A program made the translations under genes and the position numbers. A model generated the notes under the pieces. The model did not search any database. It was not told the DNA's origin and saw nothing but the letters and a program-made list of their open reading frames with translations. From contig ML769520.1 of the NCBI GenBank assembly GCA_009733575.1, positions 62,001-126,000 on the forward strand: a stretch of DNA of 64,000 nt. Reading direction: 5' to 3'. Positions 33,737 through 45,638 of this stretch are shown here, one piece after another; positions within the stretch are counted from its first letter, which is position 1; the number at the start of each line of letters is the position of its first letter. This DNA is from Gymnopus androsaceus JB14. Taxonomy: Eukaryota; Basidiomycota; Agaricomycetes; Agaricales; Omphalotaceae.

Positions 33737-36702
33737 TCAGTAAATATCGAACAGTGAAAATAATAAATACCGCCGCATATCACTATCATACAACAAACCA
33801 GTCTTCGAAACTACCAATACCAGTACTTTTAGCAATGGTGGCCTATCGTAAAACGTACACTTCGTCAGCAGAAAGCCGGGGCGGTAATGGATAACAATAC
33901 GTACCAACACTGCAGATGCTCTCCGCATGTGAGTAGGGGGAGGAAGATAATTTCGTACACTCTTCTCCGTCGGCAGTTGGGATCGTTCTTGTTTATCTCC
34001 ACGCATGTCCAACTAGTCAATCTAGTATTAGAGCATGCAAATGATGATAAATGTGGAGATACTTACAAACAGAGTGGTGGTCGCTTTCAACGTCGCCTCA
34101 AAGGAGGACTTTTTCGAAAGAGTGGTAGATATCATTAAAGACTTCCTCAGGTCTACGTGCGCCGACGCGGGTGAAGGTGCAACCAAGGTAGCAGAAGGAG
34201 AATCAGGAGATTCTGGATAGTAGCCCGTAGTTGGAGTACCATCCGGAAACCGATCACTCCATTTCCGAGCGGGCTTCTGTTTCTTGGGCGTGGACGGAGG
34301 AACAGGTGGAAGGATCGGTGAAAATGCAATATCAGATGTTGGCACAGAACAAAAACTCGGGTTGTGAAGAGTTAGACGCTTCAACTTGTTCGAAGACACT
34401 GATTCTGGGGAGCTCAGCTGCAAAGGCTTGAGTGAATCCCGTCTAGCAGCACGAGTCCCCACCACTTCAGAATTTAATCCGGGCGAAGAAGATCGAGACG
34501 AAGATCCCAGCTCTGGAAAGGCCAACTGAAGAGGCTTGAAGGAATCACGAGCCTCCAAGGTTTCGGAATTTAAGGCCAGTGAAGAGGAGCGAGAGGAGGC
34601 CTTCGACTCTGGTGAGCGCAAGTGTAGAGGCTTAAAAGAATCACGCCTGACGCGAGTCTCCACAGCTTCGGAATTTAATGCCGGTGAAGAGCAGCGAGAG
34701 GAAGACTTCGACTCTGGTGAGCGCAGGTGTAGAGGCTTGAGAGACTCACGCCTAACACGAGTCTCCACAGCTTCGGAATTTAATGCCGGTGAAGAGGAGC
34801 GAGATGAAGACCTCCAGCTCTGGAGAGCCCAAATGTAGAGGCTTGAGAGACTCACGCCTAACACGAGCCTCCACAGCTTCGGAATTTAATACCGGTGAAG
34901 AGGAGCGAGATGAAGAGCTCAACTCTGGAAAGGCCAACTGTAGAGGCTTGAGAGAATCGCGCCTGAGCAATACGAGCCTCCACAGCTTCAAAATTCAATG
35001 CCGGTGACGAGGATCGAGATGCGCTTCGGACGCTGCCCGATTCAACTGATATAGGAGCTACCAAGGCGATGGCGAAGGAATGAATGAGTGGACCATAGAC
35101 TGGAACACAGTGACGGGAGCATCCGTAATCGTAGGTGAAGCCACAGAAGCAAATAGAGCGGAGCGCGATCGCACCGAAGATCTTCTGCGGGCGATTCTCT
35201 AAAAAATATTTTCATGTCAGTGATGTCGTATGGGCTTGAAACAAATAATTACCTTCGAAGAGGATAAACGCAGTTGCCGCTCAAGTAATCGTTCTCGACG
35301 TCGTGCTTTGAGAGCGGCTTCGGTGTCAGCTGTAATCATGTCGTCTGATGTACTTTCGTCGATTGCTGGTGACAGGGTGACGTTCCTCACATCTACCGTG
35401 ATTTTTTGGACGTCTCCACATAGAATCTTATGAGGAATATGACCCTCAGAAAATTCCGCAAGCTTGCTTGAGGATGCCTCCATTGTCTCGACTGGGATGT
35501 TGGTAGGAACAGCATCAGCATGCGTCACTGGGTCCTTCTGTCGCGAGTCAGACTCTCGCAAGTAGTCTAATTCGTCCTTGAGACGAGCGTTCTCCTCCTC
35601 CAGCTTGCGAGCATACTCCTCCACTTCAGCTCGGAGATCTCGTTCGACATCCAAGGCCTGGGCGGAGGAATCGAGACATTGAGACATCTCGCGTTGGAGG
35701 CTGGATGTTCTGGAATCCAACTCGGTGCATCTTTTCTCTGACGCCTCTAGACATCTACGTGCAACGTGCAGCTCATCACATGCAGTTACAAGTTGCGCCC
35801 GCAACGGTCCCTGGTGTTCCAATGTAATGGAGGGAGCAGGAGTACTACGCTTGACATGGGCGCTGATGTGACTGTGGGCTTTTTTGGTAGGAGAGGATTG
35901 ACGAGCTGTCTGGAGCTCTTCCTCTAACACCCCGCGCATCCAGTCATCTGCTTGAGATTTGGTCATAAGAGACGATATCTCTTCCTGTAAAGCAGAGTCC
36001 CGGCCAACCAGAAGCATGTTGTGCTCGTACAGCATAAAATTTTTCTGGGACAGTTTCTTGATTTCTTCCCGTAGCTCCTCCTTCTCTTTCTGTTCCACCT
36101 CCAGAACACTGGTGAGGGAGGCGTAGTTGTCCTGACATTCCCTGAGGGAACGAGAGATTGTCATATTTTCGGTGCGGACCTTTTTGAGTGAGTCCAAGAT
36201 CTCCATGCGCAATTTACGCTCGTAGAGAATCTCAGAGTGCTCGTTGAGATGGCTATCAGCTATCTGCGCATGCGATGTGCTTGACGGTGCAGACATGATA
36301 AAGGACTGCCGCTGAATCTGTCGATCTTCACGTTCATCGACCAGATTTTGCTGGGTAGCTCTCAATTCAACAGAAATCCTGGCATTCTGAGACTCCAGAA
36401 GAGCAATTCGCTCTTCATAGTCACGGATTGCGTTCGCATTACCGAGATCCAGAGCAAGATCGCCGGCATAAGTCTTTCGACGAAAGTGGGTCTTTGTTGG
36501 CTGAGGTGTTGTCGGGCTCGATCCAGACAGATCTCCTGCATGCAACGATGAAGACGGTATACCAGGGCTAATCTAGTAGATCAGAGGATCAGCATACTTT
36601 CAAGATAAGGAAATCGTATCGATTTACCTGTGAAGTCAAGTCAGTACTTAAAGATAGTGAATGTGAATGTAAGGAAAGTCGGGGTTGAAAAGCGCGCCGC
36701 AT
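33737..36702 (-). CDS. Coiled-coil protein with a 35-residue tandem repeat, unknown function
   Basis: The start at 36702 gives MRRAFQPRLSLHSHSLSLS and splices over an intron (36580-36627) to ISPGIPSSSLHAGDLSGSS. Residues about 60-400 are a long coiled coil (RIALLESQNARISVELRATQ, EVEQKEKEELREEIKKL, EEYARKLEEENARLKDELDY). After an intron near 35180-35250 follows a Ser-rich region with six copies of a 35-residue unit (S-S-R-S-S-S-P-A-L-N-S-E-A-V-E...RRDSLKPL). It ends in a Pro-rich part (PPVPPSTPKKQKPARKWSDR). Two repeat units are 106 and 109 bp instead of 105 bp, which breaks the frame at about 34815 and 34965. The 3' end is uncertain: a canonical intron at about 34022-34075 leads to LDMRGDKQERSQLPTEKS, with a stop at 33737. 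No family recognised; a cytoskeletal or polarity scaffold is possible. Confidence 0.6.
34454..35035 (-). repeat. Coding tandem repeat, six units of about 105 bp
   Basis: Matching points (start of AGTCTCC/AGCCTCC) fall at 34454, 34550, 34655, 34760, 34866 and 34975, giving periods of 96, 105, 105, 106 and 109 bp. Units two to five are the most alike. The repeat lies inside the coiled-coil gene and encodes Ser/Arg-rich units, each with an S-P and an R-D/E-S-L-K motif that could be phosphorylated. Confidence 0.9.
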
Positions 36703-37167
36703 TTCACTAAGGGAAAGCAACACCAGTGAAGAGAGAAACTTGAGATGAGAGAAGGAAAGAGAAAAGAAAAGGTCAAACGTTCAGAAATGGAGTGGCTGTC
36801 AAAGCTCAAAGTCACATCGTTTATGAGAATAATTTACTTATACTTGGGGAGACGATTCCGGAGATGCTTTGCCACCGAATGATTAGTTTCGTAGACAGAA
36901 CAGCGCCCGACGTTGATATGACATGGGATCCAACATGGTTACGCTGTACCGCTTTCATGAGATTTTTAGATATAGATCGTCTTCGGATTAGCAAGGTTAT
37001 TTTTGTTATTTTGACGGCGAGCAGGGAACAATATTGGAAGGTTATTTTTGTTATTGACGGCGAGCATGGAAGAAGAGAAAGAGTAGACGATAAGATAACC
37101 AGAATCCGTGATGGGTGATGGGAAACCACGCGACTATCTTCCTTTCCTCAAAGTCTGAAAGCAAAGC
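36703..37167. promoter_or_regulatory. Divergent intergenic region with a short direct repeat
   Basis: Separates the coiled-coil gene (minus) from the FHIP gene (plus), so it contains both promoters. It holds a near-perfect direct repeat of about 29 bp (AAGGTTATTTTTGTTATT followed by GACGGCGAGCA) at 36993 and again at 37038; the first copy has two extra T. No supported gene. Confidence 0.6.
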
Positions 37168-40100
37168 ATGGATTACTTTCAGAAATTTCTGAGACCGGGC
37201 TCACAACCTACACCTAAAGAACCTCCAGACTATTCTCAAGAATTTATCAAATCTTGGAACTTTGTCAAGGTAGACCTCATTTCTATCGAATTACTTGTAT
37301 GTTTCTAACGCTACCCCAGAACACTCTCCAACAACCTGACGAACGCCAGTTAGCGAGAGGAATCGAATCTACAGATGTCCCCGCTCATTTACAATCTATG
37401 GTTAATACTCTTGTCACAGAGTCTGCCCGGATCGAGGAGGGGTACGCGTTCCTACCCTGCAATGGGCTCAGCTTAATGAATGCACATATAGTACTACAGG
37501 TGGCTGCCTTGAATACCTCTTAAAGAATGGTATGGCTCTATTTCCGTTTCTCTAACTACCGAAATAATACTTTCTTTCAGATGTACTTGGCTCACTCGTA
37601 CGCTTGAGTGAAGCAGATAGGCCTTTCGGTATTCAAGCAGAGGTTCTACGCACGGTTCAAAACATGGTTATCCTCCTAGATGAACAGTTCCTTGTCCATT
37701 CTGCAGTCCACAAAGCGGTATTCAGGCTACTTCGAAATTGTGCTGGAGACGACCTACATGAACAGCTTGATGGACGACGTCGGAAAGTCATGGGAGCAGC
37801 TGGGAATATTGCACGGAGCCAGCCTTCAGAATTCGAAGAAGATCGTACGTGCCCACAGATGCTACCTATAACTGCCATCTTACTTGTCGTGTCAAAGTGG
37901 TCAATCTTCTATGCATCCTATGCAGCCGTATACGAACATTCCGCGAACTACTCATGATCTTCTTCCATGATAAACATTGGGGCCGTTCTGAACCTCTATT
38001 CTCTTTAGAGGAAGAGGATGAAGAGGAGGACAACGACGAAGAAGGTACTTTGGATGAAGAGTCGGCTAATCGACCATCATCTCCTACCCCTTCCCAGACA
38101 ACTGTAACCTCGGCTCCAGTCTCATCCGTGACCAAAAAGCCGGAATACGAATTCCTATTATTCAATTATCTTCTGCGCTTCGTTCATCGCGAAGGCCAGA
38201 TTGGTGAATTCGCCCGAGCTGGTCTACTGTTGCTTATGGACGTAGCTATGTCTCCAGGAGAGCCCGCCCGTCGGCTTGCTGGCGAGGAGGCTTCATCAGA
38301 GACTACGATCGATCCTATAACAGAGGCAGCTTTGGCATTGGCAGAATATATTCTCGATGGTGACTTCTCCGAAGTGCTTGGAGCAGGATTAGGCGCTGTA
38401 TATTCCATGCTCCCTTCCAAACTCGAATTTCGACCCCCTACGAATGCGGATCGCTCTCAAGACTACTGGCATGGTAATAGGAAATACATGGCTTGAAACA
38501 GGAGGATGAGAAGGAGATGCTGGAAGTCTTCCGAGCCAAGTCTTGGGCGATGGGAGTGGAAGATGCCAATAGTCCTGACTTTCAAGGCTCGATTAGATCA
38601 TTTTCTTAAACTGCTCGAGTTTCTCCAGGACGTTCTACGACGGAATATCGTCCAGGAGAACGTTGATGCAGCTTCATTAGTGGGTACTGCCATCGTCAAC
38701 TCCATCCTGGATGCGGTTCGCCGAATATTTTTGGAGAACGTCTTGTACCCAACTATTCTGGAATGTTCAGACGCTGATGGAAGTGCTGTTGCAGTCATGT
38801 CGTATATCGACATCATGATTCGCACATTGCAGGATGGCCAACTAGCAGATCTTCTAGTCGATTTTCTCAATAGCGAAGATAACGAAGAAGTGCGGCCGCG
38901 TGCACGACCTCATTCCCTTATGATGCTGAACAACGCCCCTCCTCAGTCTAAATCTGCTTCTGCTGACAAGGAGACCAAAAGCAGGCGGAGGAAGAGCAGC
39001 GCAATGGCTATTCTGGAGATGGAAGCTCCCGACACGGGAAAACAATCGGAATACTTTACTTCTATGGCTCGATTCACTATGAAGGACCTCCTACTTTCTA
39101 ATTTACGGTCCACATCTCAGCCTACCGCGACGGCTGCCCTACAATTATTGCAGGCGACTCTCCTGCAGCATCCGCAGCTCTGTATCGAAAGGCTGTTGAT
39201 AGTCACACTGGATCCGTTAGCCACTGCATTCCCTCACCCTATAATGATCCCTTCCAGCAAACCGATTGACGATGAGGACGACGACGAAACGTTTGTCTAC
39301 CCTGGCATGGACGTAGACAAGAAAGTATCGACATCCACCGAACCCTTGTTCTACCAGCCTGAGACCACAGTTTTCTACGCACGAACGGGAGATGGATCTC
39401 TATCTTGCCCTCGTTTCTCGAGTGGATCCCTCACATAATTCTGATCCATTCAGCACCGGATATGATCACTACCTCCGGGACGCCCTTTTCTCCATTCAAG
39501 AGCAACCTGCGTATCAGATTGATGAGGACGACGGAGCCGATAGTGAGATGAGGCGCAAGTCTAAACATCGGCTGAACGTGAACGATCCCATTATCTCTAC
39601 GGTTCTTGAATCTCTTCGTCGATTCTTTTCCAATACACCCGAATTCAACATTGCTTTAACCGGTGTTCTCTCTACCTTGGCTACTCATCCTGATCGTTCA
39701 CTGGCTGGCTGGCTCACGTTCGCGTCGAACGATTCCACCCCAAGTAATAGTGATGATATTGACGCTGGCCTTGATGCCAATGGCGATGGTGACGATCGTT
39801 CCATTGATTACCGTATAGAGGAGAAACTTGCCAACAACAATGGCTTCTTGCCGGCGTCCAGCCTGGACGAGAAATCTCGGCCTGTTGTCCATACGATATT
39901 CCATGGTCTCGTTGCTCAACTCGAGCGTTACCGGCGTAGCGTTGACAATTTTGACCAGTTCCTCCTGGAACGTCGTCAAGGACTCTTGTTCTCCGAGAAC
40001 CTCACTGACGCGCTATCACTCGCCATTGAAATCCGAGACGAACCGGCCAAAATTTCACAATCTCTCGAGCCTGTACAACAGTCCAGACCAAAACCGAAGC

Positions 40101-40553
40101 AATCAGCATCTTCGACTATCGTCTCTTTTCTTACACCCTAAGAAGAACAAATCCAAGTCTGTGACGACTCCGATGCCTTCGACGCCGCCGAGAAAAGATA
40201 GCAAAAGTGTGTCTGCGAGTCCATTCGCACCGCATTACCAGAAGACAGGCGCGATTGTGGTGGAACCTTTTGTAGCTCCCATCCCTGCTTCGAGTCCATG
40301 GACACCAGTCAAAGCTCCACAAAAGTGGAATGCGGATGAGGAGGACGTGTTTAGTGCGGGATGGAGCGAGAAGACTCCGTCGTCACACAGAAATGAGGAT
40401 GATTCAGATGATGAGATCGAGAAGACAACGACCACAATAACGCTCTCGAGGTTGCTGGACAACGTCGTGATATTGGAAGAAAGTATCAAGGAACTTGTCG
40501 CGATTATACATGCGCGCAGAAGTTTGGGAATAGACTGTGTAAGATATTTGTAG
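37168..40553 (+). CDS. FHIP/RAI16-family protein (FTS-Hook-FHIP complex subunit), with several frame breaks
   Basis: In animals and Aspergillus this family links Hook/dynein to endosomes. The start at 37168 gives MDYFQKFLRPGSQPTPKEPP and splices to NTLQQPDERQLARGIE. Helical RAI16-type segments follow: RLSEADRPFGIQAEVLRTVQ, FLVHSAVHKAVFRLLRNCA, EYEFLLFNYLLRFVHREGQI, FARAGLLLLMDVAM, LEFLQDVLRRNIVQENVD and ILDAVRRIFLENVLYPTILE. An acidic block sits near 38005-38060. The tail after PKKNKSKSVTTP contains WNADEEDVFSAGW, with stop at 40553. The frame is broken near 38460, 38510, 38605, 39380 and 40135; at the last an extra C in CCC turns PKK into a stop. These look like indel errors. Family assignment is by overall pattern and length (about 1,000 residues). 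Confidence 0.75.
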
Positions 40554-40660
40554 AATTTTGATTAGGTACTGGAATTATTTGCTTTCTCGCTGCGTTGCAC
40601 ACTGCTTTACCTACAACTGGAACATAAAATACAAATGAATAAAAAACGTCTGTACTAATC

Positions 40661-41767
40661 CTACTTCCTCCTTCCCTTCGCCTTCGTCGCCTCCGAGTCT
40701 GCTGAAGTCTTGGCCTTGTTACCAAAGAGCTTCTGCTGTAGCTTCTCGAATTCGGCGTCGTCAATATCTGGAGGTGGCGCGGCTTTCTTCGAACGTTTCT
40801 TCGGAGGTTCGTCCGTCTCTCCAGCATCATCACCAGCCTGCATCCTCTTTTTACCCTTTCCCTTCGCTTTTGTGGCAGGCTCTGCGTACTTGGCTGCAAG
40901 GCTGTCGAAGAAGCTGTCATTGTTCTTTTGCTTCTTCTTGAGGATGAGTGCCTGCAGTGCAGAAACATCTTCCTCCTCGTCCTCTCTTCTTGGTTATCCT
41001 TCCCTTTACCCTTACCCTTTCGGTTTCCTGTCTTTCCGCTACCATAAAACTCATCCCAGACGCCAAGCTCCTTTGCTAGTTTCTCAGCCTCCTTAGCCTC
41101 TTTCTCGCCCTGTTTCTGGCGTACTAATTTCGCCTTCTCATCCTTAATGCTCGATTCCCACTTCGAGAGCGAGGCTAGTTCGTTTTTGGAGATAAGGTCG
41201 GAGAGGATAATGATAAAGCGCGCTTCATCGTCGTGAGTCGAATGCGGTATAAATGTCATAATGTCGCCTATGCATCCATCTGTTTCGAGATACGCTGCTT
41301 TAAGGTCGGTTACCTCTTCAGAGGAGCCTGGATGGTAGATGTTTAGAACCAAAAAAAAGCGTCAGTAAAGTAAGAGGAAATGAACCTTGATATTCCTTCT
41401 TCATTTCATCCAGTTTGCCTCTAGTAACGCGATCGAACATTTGTTCAAAGTAGGCTTCCCAACCATCATCCCCAGTAGCAAGGTCGAATCCTTCATCTGT
41501 CTTTCCCGTAGCATCGTAACGCTTTCTACGCTTCTCATCACTGAGAACAGCGTACGCAAATCCCACTTGTTGGAACTTGAGCGACGCTTCAGCTTTGGCG
41601 GATTCGCTGGCAGTCGCGTGTTTATCAGGATGGTACTTTAGGGCGAGACGGCGATAAGATTTTTTGATATCATCGATTTTGGATGTATCAGAGATGGAGA
41701 GGACGGCGTATAGGTCAACAGAATCTTCGCCAGGGAAGAACGTGGAAATTGGGTCGTCGTGGTCCAT
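40661..41767 (-). CDS. J-domain protein, DNAJC9-like (histone H3-H4 co-chaperone family)
   Basis: The start at 41767 gives MDHDDPISTFFPGEDSVDLY. The J domain occupies residues about 19-90 (LYAVLSISDTSKIDDIKKSY, LALKYHPDKHA with the HPD motif). Next comes the DNAJC9-type middle region (DGWEAYFEQMFDRVT, LDEMKKEYQ across an intron to GSSEEVTDLKAAYLETDG, DEARFIIILSDLISKNEL) and a Lys-rich C terminus (RRSKKAAPPPDIDDAEFEK, KAKGRRK), stop at 40661. In the family the protein recruits Hsp70 to handle histones. A frame break near 40983 (NQEERTRRK instead of an acidic EDEEED-like run) is best explained by one extra G in sequence. Human DNAJC9 has the same order and similar length. Confidence 0.82.
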
Positions 41768-41877
41768 TGTTGAGAACAAATTGTGCACGTGAAGCGCGTT
41801 TACGCGTTTCGTGCCCGTAGGCGCCCAAGCTTCGTATATTTTATCTAAATATACGCTACCAAGTAGAAATAATTCTG

Positions 41878-42555
41878 TCAGCTCCAAGGATACGACTCCC
41901 AAAGGTGTTCCAATTTGAGCCCCTGCTCGTTCAGACCGTGCGTCCACATTGCGAACCAAGACAAAGCGAACACGAAACCAAAGGTGCATCCTACGGATAC
42001 TTGCGCCAAAGTGTGATGTCCAAGCCATATCCGACTCAACGCAATCACAGTGGCCCACGGCAAAACGACTAGGGGCGGTCCTATTCGCGTTATCCAGCTT
42101 TGAGGGAGGGTACGATGAATGGGAAGGTAAAGGCTGGCGAGGAGAATGTAGGTCGCATAATATGTCATCGTGGCAGAATGCGTGCTCGGCATTCTGAAGT
42201 TGGAGTATGTCAAGACAATGATGGAATAATAAAGAAGCTAAAGGTCGCTCACCCATAAGTCTTTTTCTGCTTCTTCCCTTTCCGTTGCAGGGGACGGTCC
42301 TGCCTAACCATCTTCTTCACAATTTTGACAGAAAACAAACAAGCAGTCGCCCCAGCCCCAAAGTAAGCGGCTCCAACTGACTGAGTGTATAGTACAAAAC
42401 CAGCTGTCAGAGCAGTCACGGTGGCATTGGTCTAATCATTCCATTAGTCTTTCCGACTCTACACTGAAGAGAGAAGCCCTGACCTTGTCCAGAAATTTCA
42501 ACCACCAAGGGAGCCGCCATTCTGAAGCATCTTCAGAGTCAGGATGGCTCGACAT
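41878..42555 (-). CDS. PAP2-family lipid phosphatase, dolichyldiphosphatase (CAX4)-like
   Basis: Exons: MSSHPDSEDASEWRLPWWLK from 42555, then a hydrophobic exon (TVTALTAGFVLYTQSVGAAY), then the main exon ending at 41878. The three phosphatase motifs are visible: KKMVRQDRP (K-x6-RP), YGMPSTHS (PSxH, split by an intron near 42200-42250) and SRIWLGHHTLAQV (SR-x5-H). About five membrane helices separate them. Dolichyldiphosphatase removes phosphate from dolichol-PP in the ER lumen so the carrier can be reused in N-glycosylation, which fits the GT15 mannosyltransferases further on, though linkage is not evidence. Sphingoid-phosphate phosphatases share the motifs and cannot be excluded. The stop lies 110 bp upstream of the J-protein start on the same strand. 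Confidence 0.75.
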
Positions 42556-43046
42556 AATGGGAGTAAGTTATTGAATCTGAGCAGCTCTGGAGCGAGTGCT
42601 ACTAGTATGAAATCAGAGATTACTTAAGAGTAGAAGGGGCGCTTATCAGAGTTATCTTCGTCTGTTCTCCTCGGCTGTTGATAAAGCTCTTGTCGCGGCT
42701 GGGTCTATTTTCCGGAAAACCCGACTCAGCGCTGCGCAAGGGGCTTTTCTGTCTCTATAATTCTTGCCATCCTATTCCGTATCTTCGGATAATTCCCAAA
42801 AGAACGTCGTTTGCGACGGGTGTACATTCATAATCCTCATCGCACACCTTGAAATGAGCTTGACGCGCTGCCACGTATGTTATATTTGTTTTGGATATTA
42901 TTCATTCTTTCATCTCTGATATCTATCTAGTTTTATGACAGGAACGGGGAATTGAGGCGACATGTCGATGGAAAGATTCAGAGAGATCCTCGTCCCGGGA
43001 ACCGTTGCAAGTGCAAGGGAAGATTTATTCACCCCTCTCAACGTGA
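42556..43046. promoter_or_regulatory. Divergent intergenic region between the PAP2 and coiled-coil genes
   Basis: About 490 bp between two divergent genes. A short open frame across its right end has no ATG in a good place and overlaps the next gene. No other feature seen. Confidence 0.4.
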
Positions 43047-44339
43047 ATGGATCTCTCTTCCACCCTCAAAATGTCCTCCATTCCTAGTGCCGACCCCGCC
43101 CCAATCTCCGAGAACTCCGTCGACCAAGCCCCTTCCTACGCAAGAGCAAGCACTATTGACACTTATAGAGTTTGTCTTCTCTCTCTTTTCATGCTTCCAA
43201 TAACTAACTAGCTGCTATCAAGGCTTAGGGCAGATTATGATGCATGTGCAGAAAGATGCCAGCAATTACAAACAAAGCTGGAAATGAACGCTTCAGCACT
43301 ATCGCCTCCTCCAGGACAAAAGGAGATGATCACATCACAGCTGGAGGTAGCGGAAAGCGAGTTGAATGCTTCCCGTAAGCAACTCGGGCAATGGGAACGA
43401 GATAAGCCTTTCGCTTTCCAACCTCCCGACGCCACCCTCGAATCCAACATTACCATACTCCGCAAGCTTCTGGACGACCTCAAGCCAAAGCTCGCTGAAG
43501 CCGAGGCACTGCAGAAGCAGGTACATGCCAGTGCTAAACTCATTGAGCAGGTCGATGGAGATGGAGATATCAAAATGGAAGCGCCGCCGCCGCCGCTTGC
43601 TGGGTTCAGCAAACGCAAACGAGCGTCCTCTCCATCTACTGCTTTAGTTGCAGGACATGTCGCTAAGCTTCAAAGTGAATATGACAAACTTGCCCAACAA
43701 GTGGCTTATGTAGAAAGGAACGTCGAAGTAGAGGAGGAGGAGATAGGTTGAGATGGCTCGCGAATACTTTAAGGAACAAGCTGGGGTAGAATCATCCATG
43801 AATGACCTCGATACCACGATAGATAAAATCCATGGACAGCTTGATTGTCAGCTTGCGAAATGGCCCGCAGATATCATTGCTGAGAATAATAGGATAGATG
43901 CGGAATGGGAAACATTGACCAAGGAACAAGACTATCAGGAAGCTGAATTACAAAAAGTATGTGTATCTTTGTAGCGTTCTACCCTTACTTCTAACGTTGG
44001 AATTTTCAGCTTGTCGGTCGCCTTGAGGAACTCCAGAAGGAACGCGAGAGAGACGACGATGCAATTGAAAATCTTTCTGCAGCATTGACATCGTATCTCA
44101 ACAAGCCGATCTCACCTCCAGACTCCCCCTTCAATCCTGACGAGACTTTCATTGATCTGGAGGGGCAGATAAAAGACATTATTCGACAAACTATTCGCCC
44201 ACATATCGAGGATATACGCTCAGAATTAACAGAAGAACTTTTAAAACACGATGCCGACATTTACAACACAGTTTGGCCTAAACTTACCATCACCGATCGC
44301 GTTATGCGAGGTATATCTGGTATATCAAGTGCTACCTGA
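43047..44339 (+). CDS. Coiled-coil protein of unknown function
   Basis: The start at 43047 gives MDLSSTLKMSSIP. The frame then seems to shift by one base near 43086 into VPTPPQSPRTPSTKPLPTQE, which continues across an intron to LRADYDACAERCQQLQTKL. Helical coiled-coil segments follow (MITSQLEVAESELNASRKQL, ITILRKLLDDLKPKLAEAEA, HVAKLQSEYDKLAQQV). A second break near 43746 (an extra G after GATAG) joins EEEEI to VEMAREYFKEQAGVESSM. After the last intron the protein ends LVGRLEELQKERERDDDA...DRVMRGISGISSAT, stop at 44337-44339. It has about 390 residues, no membrane segment, one basic KRKR motif near 43612, and Ser/Pro sites at the N terminus. I do not recognise the family; spindle or nuclear scaffold proteins look similar. 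Confidence 0.6.
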
Positions 44340-44539
44340 ACTATTTCACAATATCTTTCCTATAGTTATTTGCTTTCTTGCTTTCTTGCTTATCGCTTGC
44401 TGTGTTTGTTTTGCTTTTCAACTTTGCAAATGTATTGATCCTTGCTTGAATATCTGATTGTAGCTCTATATTGTTGTATACTCTACCTATATCTGCTTTT
44501 CTGGGACTACAATAATGAGCTTATATCTTCATCTTCCTA

Positions 44540-45462
44540 CTACACTGGTGGAATAGACTCTTCATATGAACCCCCATCTGCGAATTGCAGAAAACGTGTT
44601 CCGACGCGGCTGGCTTGTTCGGGGGAATGTGTTATCCAAACGATGGCTTTCAAGAGACTCTCACTTGATTTAAGCACATCTACGGATTTGCCGTTCGACC
44701 AGTAGACACGATTCGTTATCCAACGCCGAGGTTGGTTCTACGAAAGAACGAGTCAGCTCGTAAATACGAACAAGAGAAGACGCTGTACCATCTAAAAGCA
44801 GGACCTCCGCAGTATCAAGTCCAACCCCGATGGCGAGCGCGATTCGTTGGGTTTCCCCTCCACTAAGATTAGACCAATCTCGGTCCCACAACTGAGTATC
44901 CACACCCCAAGAGCTCGCAATCCCTATAGCATGCTCCGAACCTTCAGCGGACATAGAGGCGTTTACCTTCTTCCGTCGAGCTTTGAAGGATGACGCTGCG
45001 GAGAGAAAGTCTCTCGGGGTTCCGGGGAGTAACGGTGGACGCTGTGGGATGTATGCAACTTTTGTCCGATAAATGGGGACACCTGTAGTTGTGCTTTCAA
45101 TGAGCTGGAACGGTCAAGTGATGACGGGGATACCATATGACTTTGGGGTTCTATCATAGCTACTTTGTCAGGACCTGCACGCATGTGGATGAGTAGACAT
45201 ACTTTCCATGTAGCATTATGTGACCAGTGTACAGATTTAGATGTGCAAGGCATTTGAGGAATGTTGTCTTTCCACAACCGCTCTTGCCTAGCACAACGAC
45301 GATATCACCTGGACAGAATAAGATGGAGAATATTAATCATCTTCGATCTGCGGACATGCCTTCGTTCAAAGTCAGCTCTACATCGGAGAATATCTGAGTT
45401 CCATCTTCAGTTTTGCAGCCCAGTTCACGAACAGTGAACAGTTCTTGAACGTCCGTGGACAT
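44540..45462 (-). CDS. Stand-alone ABC-type ATPase (single nucleotide-binding domain)
   Basis: The start at 45462 gives MSTDVQELFTVRELGCK. The Walker A motif VVLGKSGCGKTTFLKCLAHL is read after an intron with a GC donor (about 45305-45411). Then come the Q-loop region (AYIPQRPPLLPGTPRDFL), the signature NLSGGETQRIALAIGVGLD, and Walker B with D-loop AEVLLLDEPTSALDNES, the GluPro joined across an intron at about 44736-44789. The last part (LLKAIVWITHSPEQASRVGT) holds the switch His and ends EESIPPV, stop at 44540-44542. There are no membrane helices. About 225 residues is the size of bacterial YbbL/FetA- or LolD-type subunits. A frame break near 44695 separates NESCLLVE from the final exon. The membrane partner is not in this window, and substrate is unknown. 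Confidence 0.78.
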
Positions 45463-45638
45463 GGATGTCAGGATTGAAACTGTAAATGCCGAACTGCTCC
45501 GGCATTCTGTAATTTCACAGAAGTAAAGCTTACTCGTAAATAAATACGAGTAGAAACCGTCGTTATATATATGTGTAAGCGTGGATGTTTCTTAAGATTA
45601 GCAAGTCACGTATTATCATGCTATTACAACGAATCTAA

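Noticed and set aside
38506..38590. Independent start MRRRCWKSSEP in the FHIP region
   Set aside because: The family sequence EMLEVFRAKSWAMGVEDANS runs through the same bases in another frame; this one is a shadow caused by nearby indels.
43071..43120. Continuing the coiled-coil gene in the MSSIPSADPAPISEN frame
   Set aside because: That frame hits a stop right after the next intron; the frame VPTPPQSPRTPSTKP splices cleanly to LRADYDACAERC, so a one-base indel is assumed.
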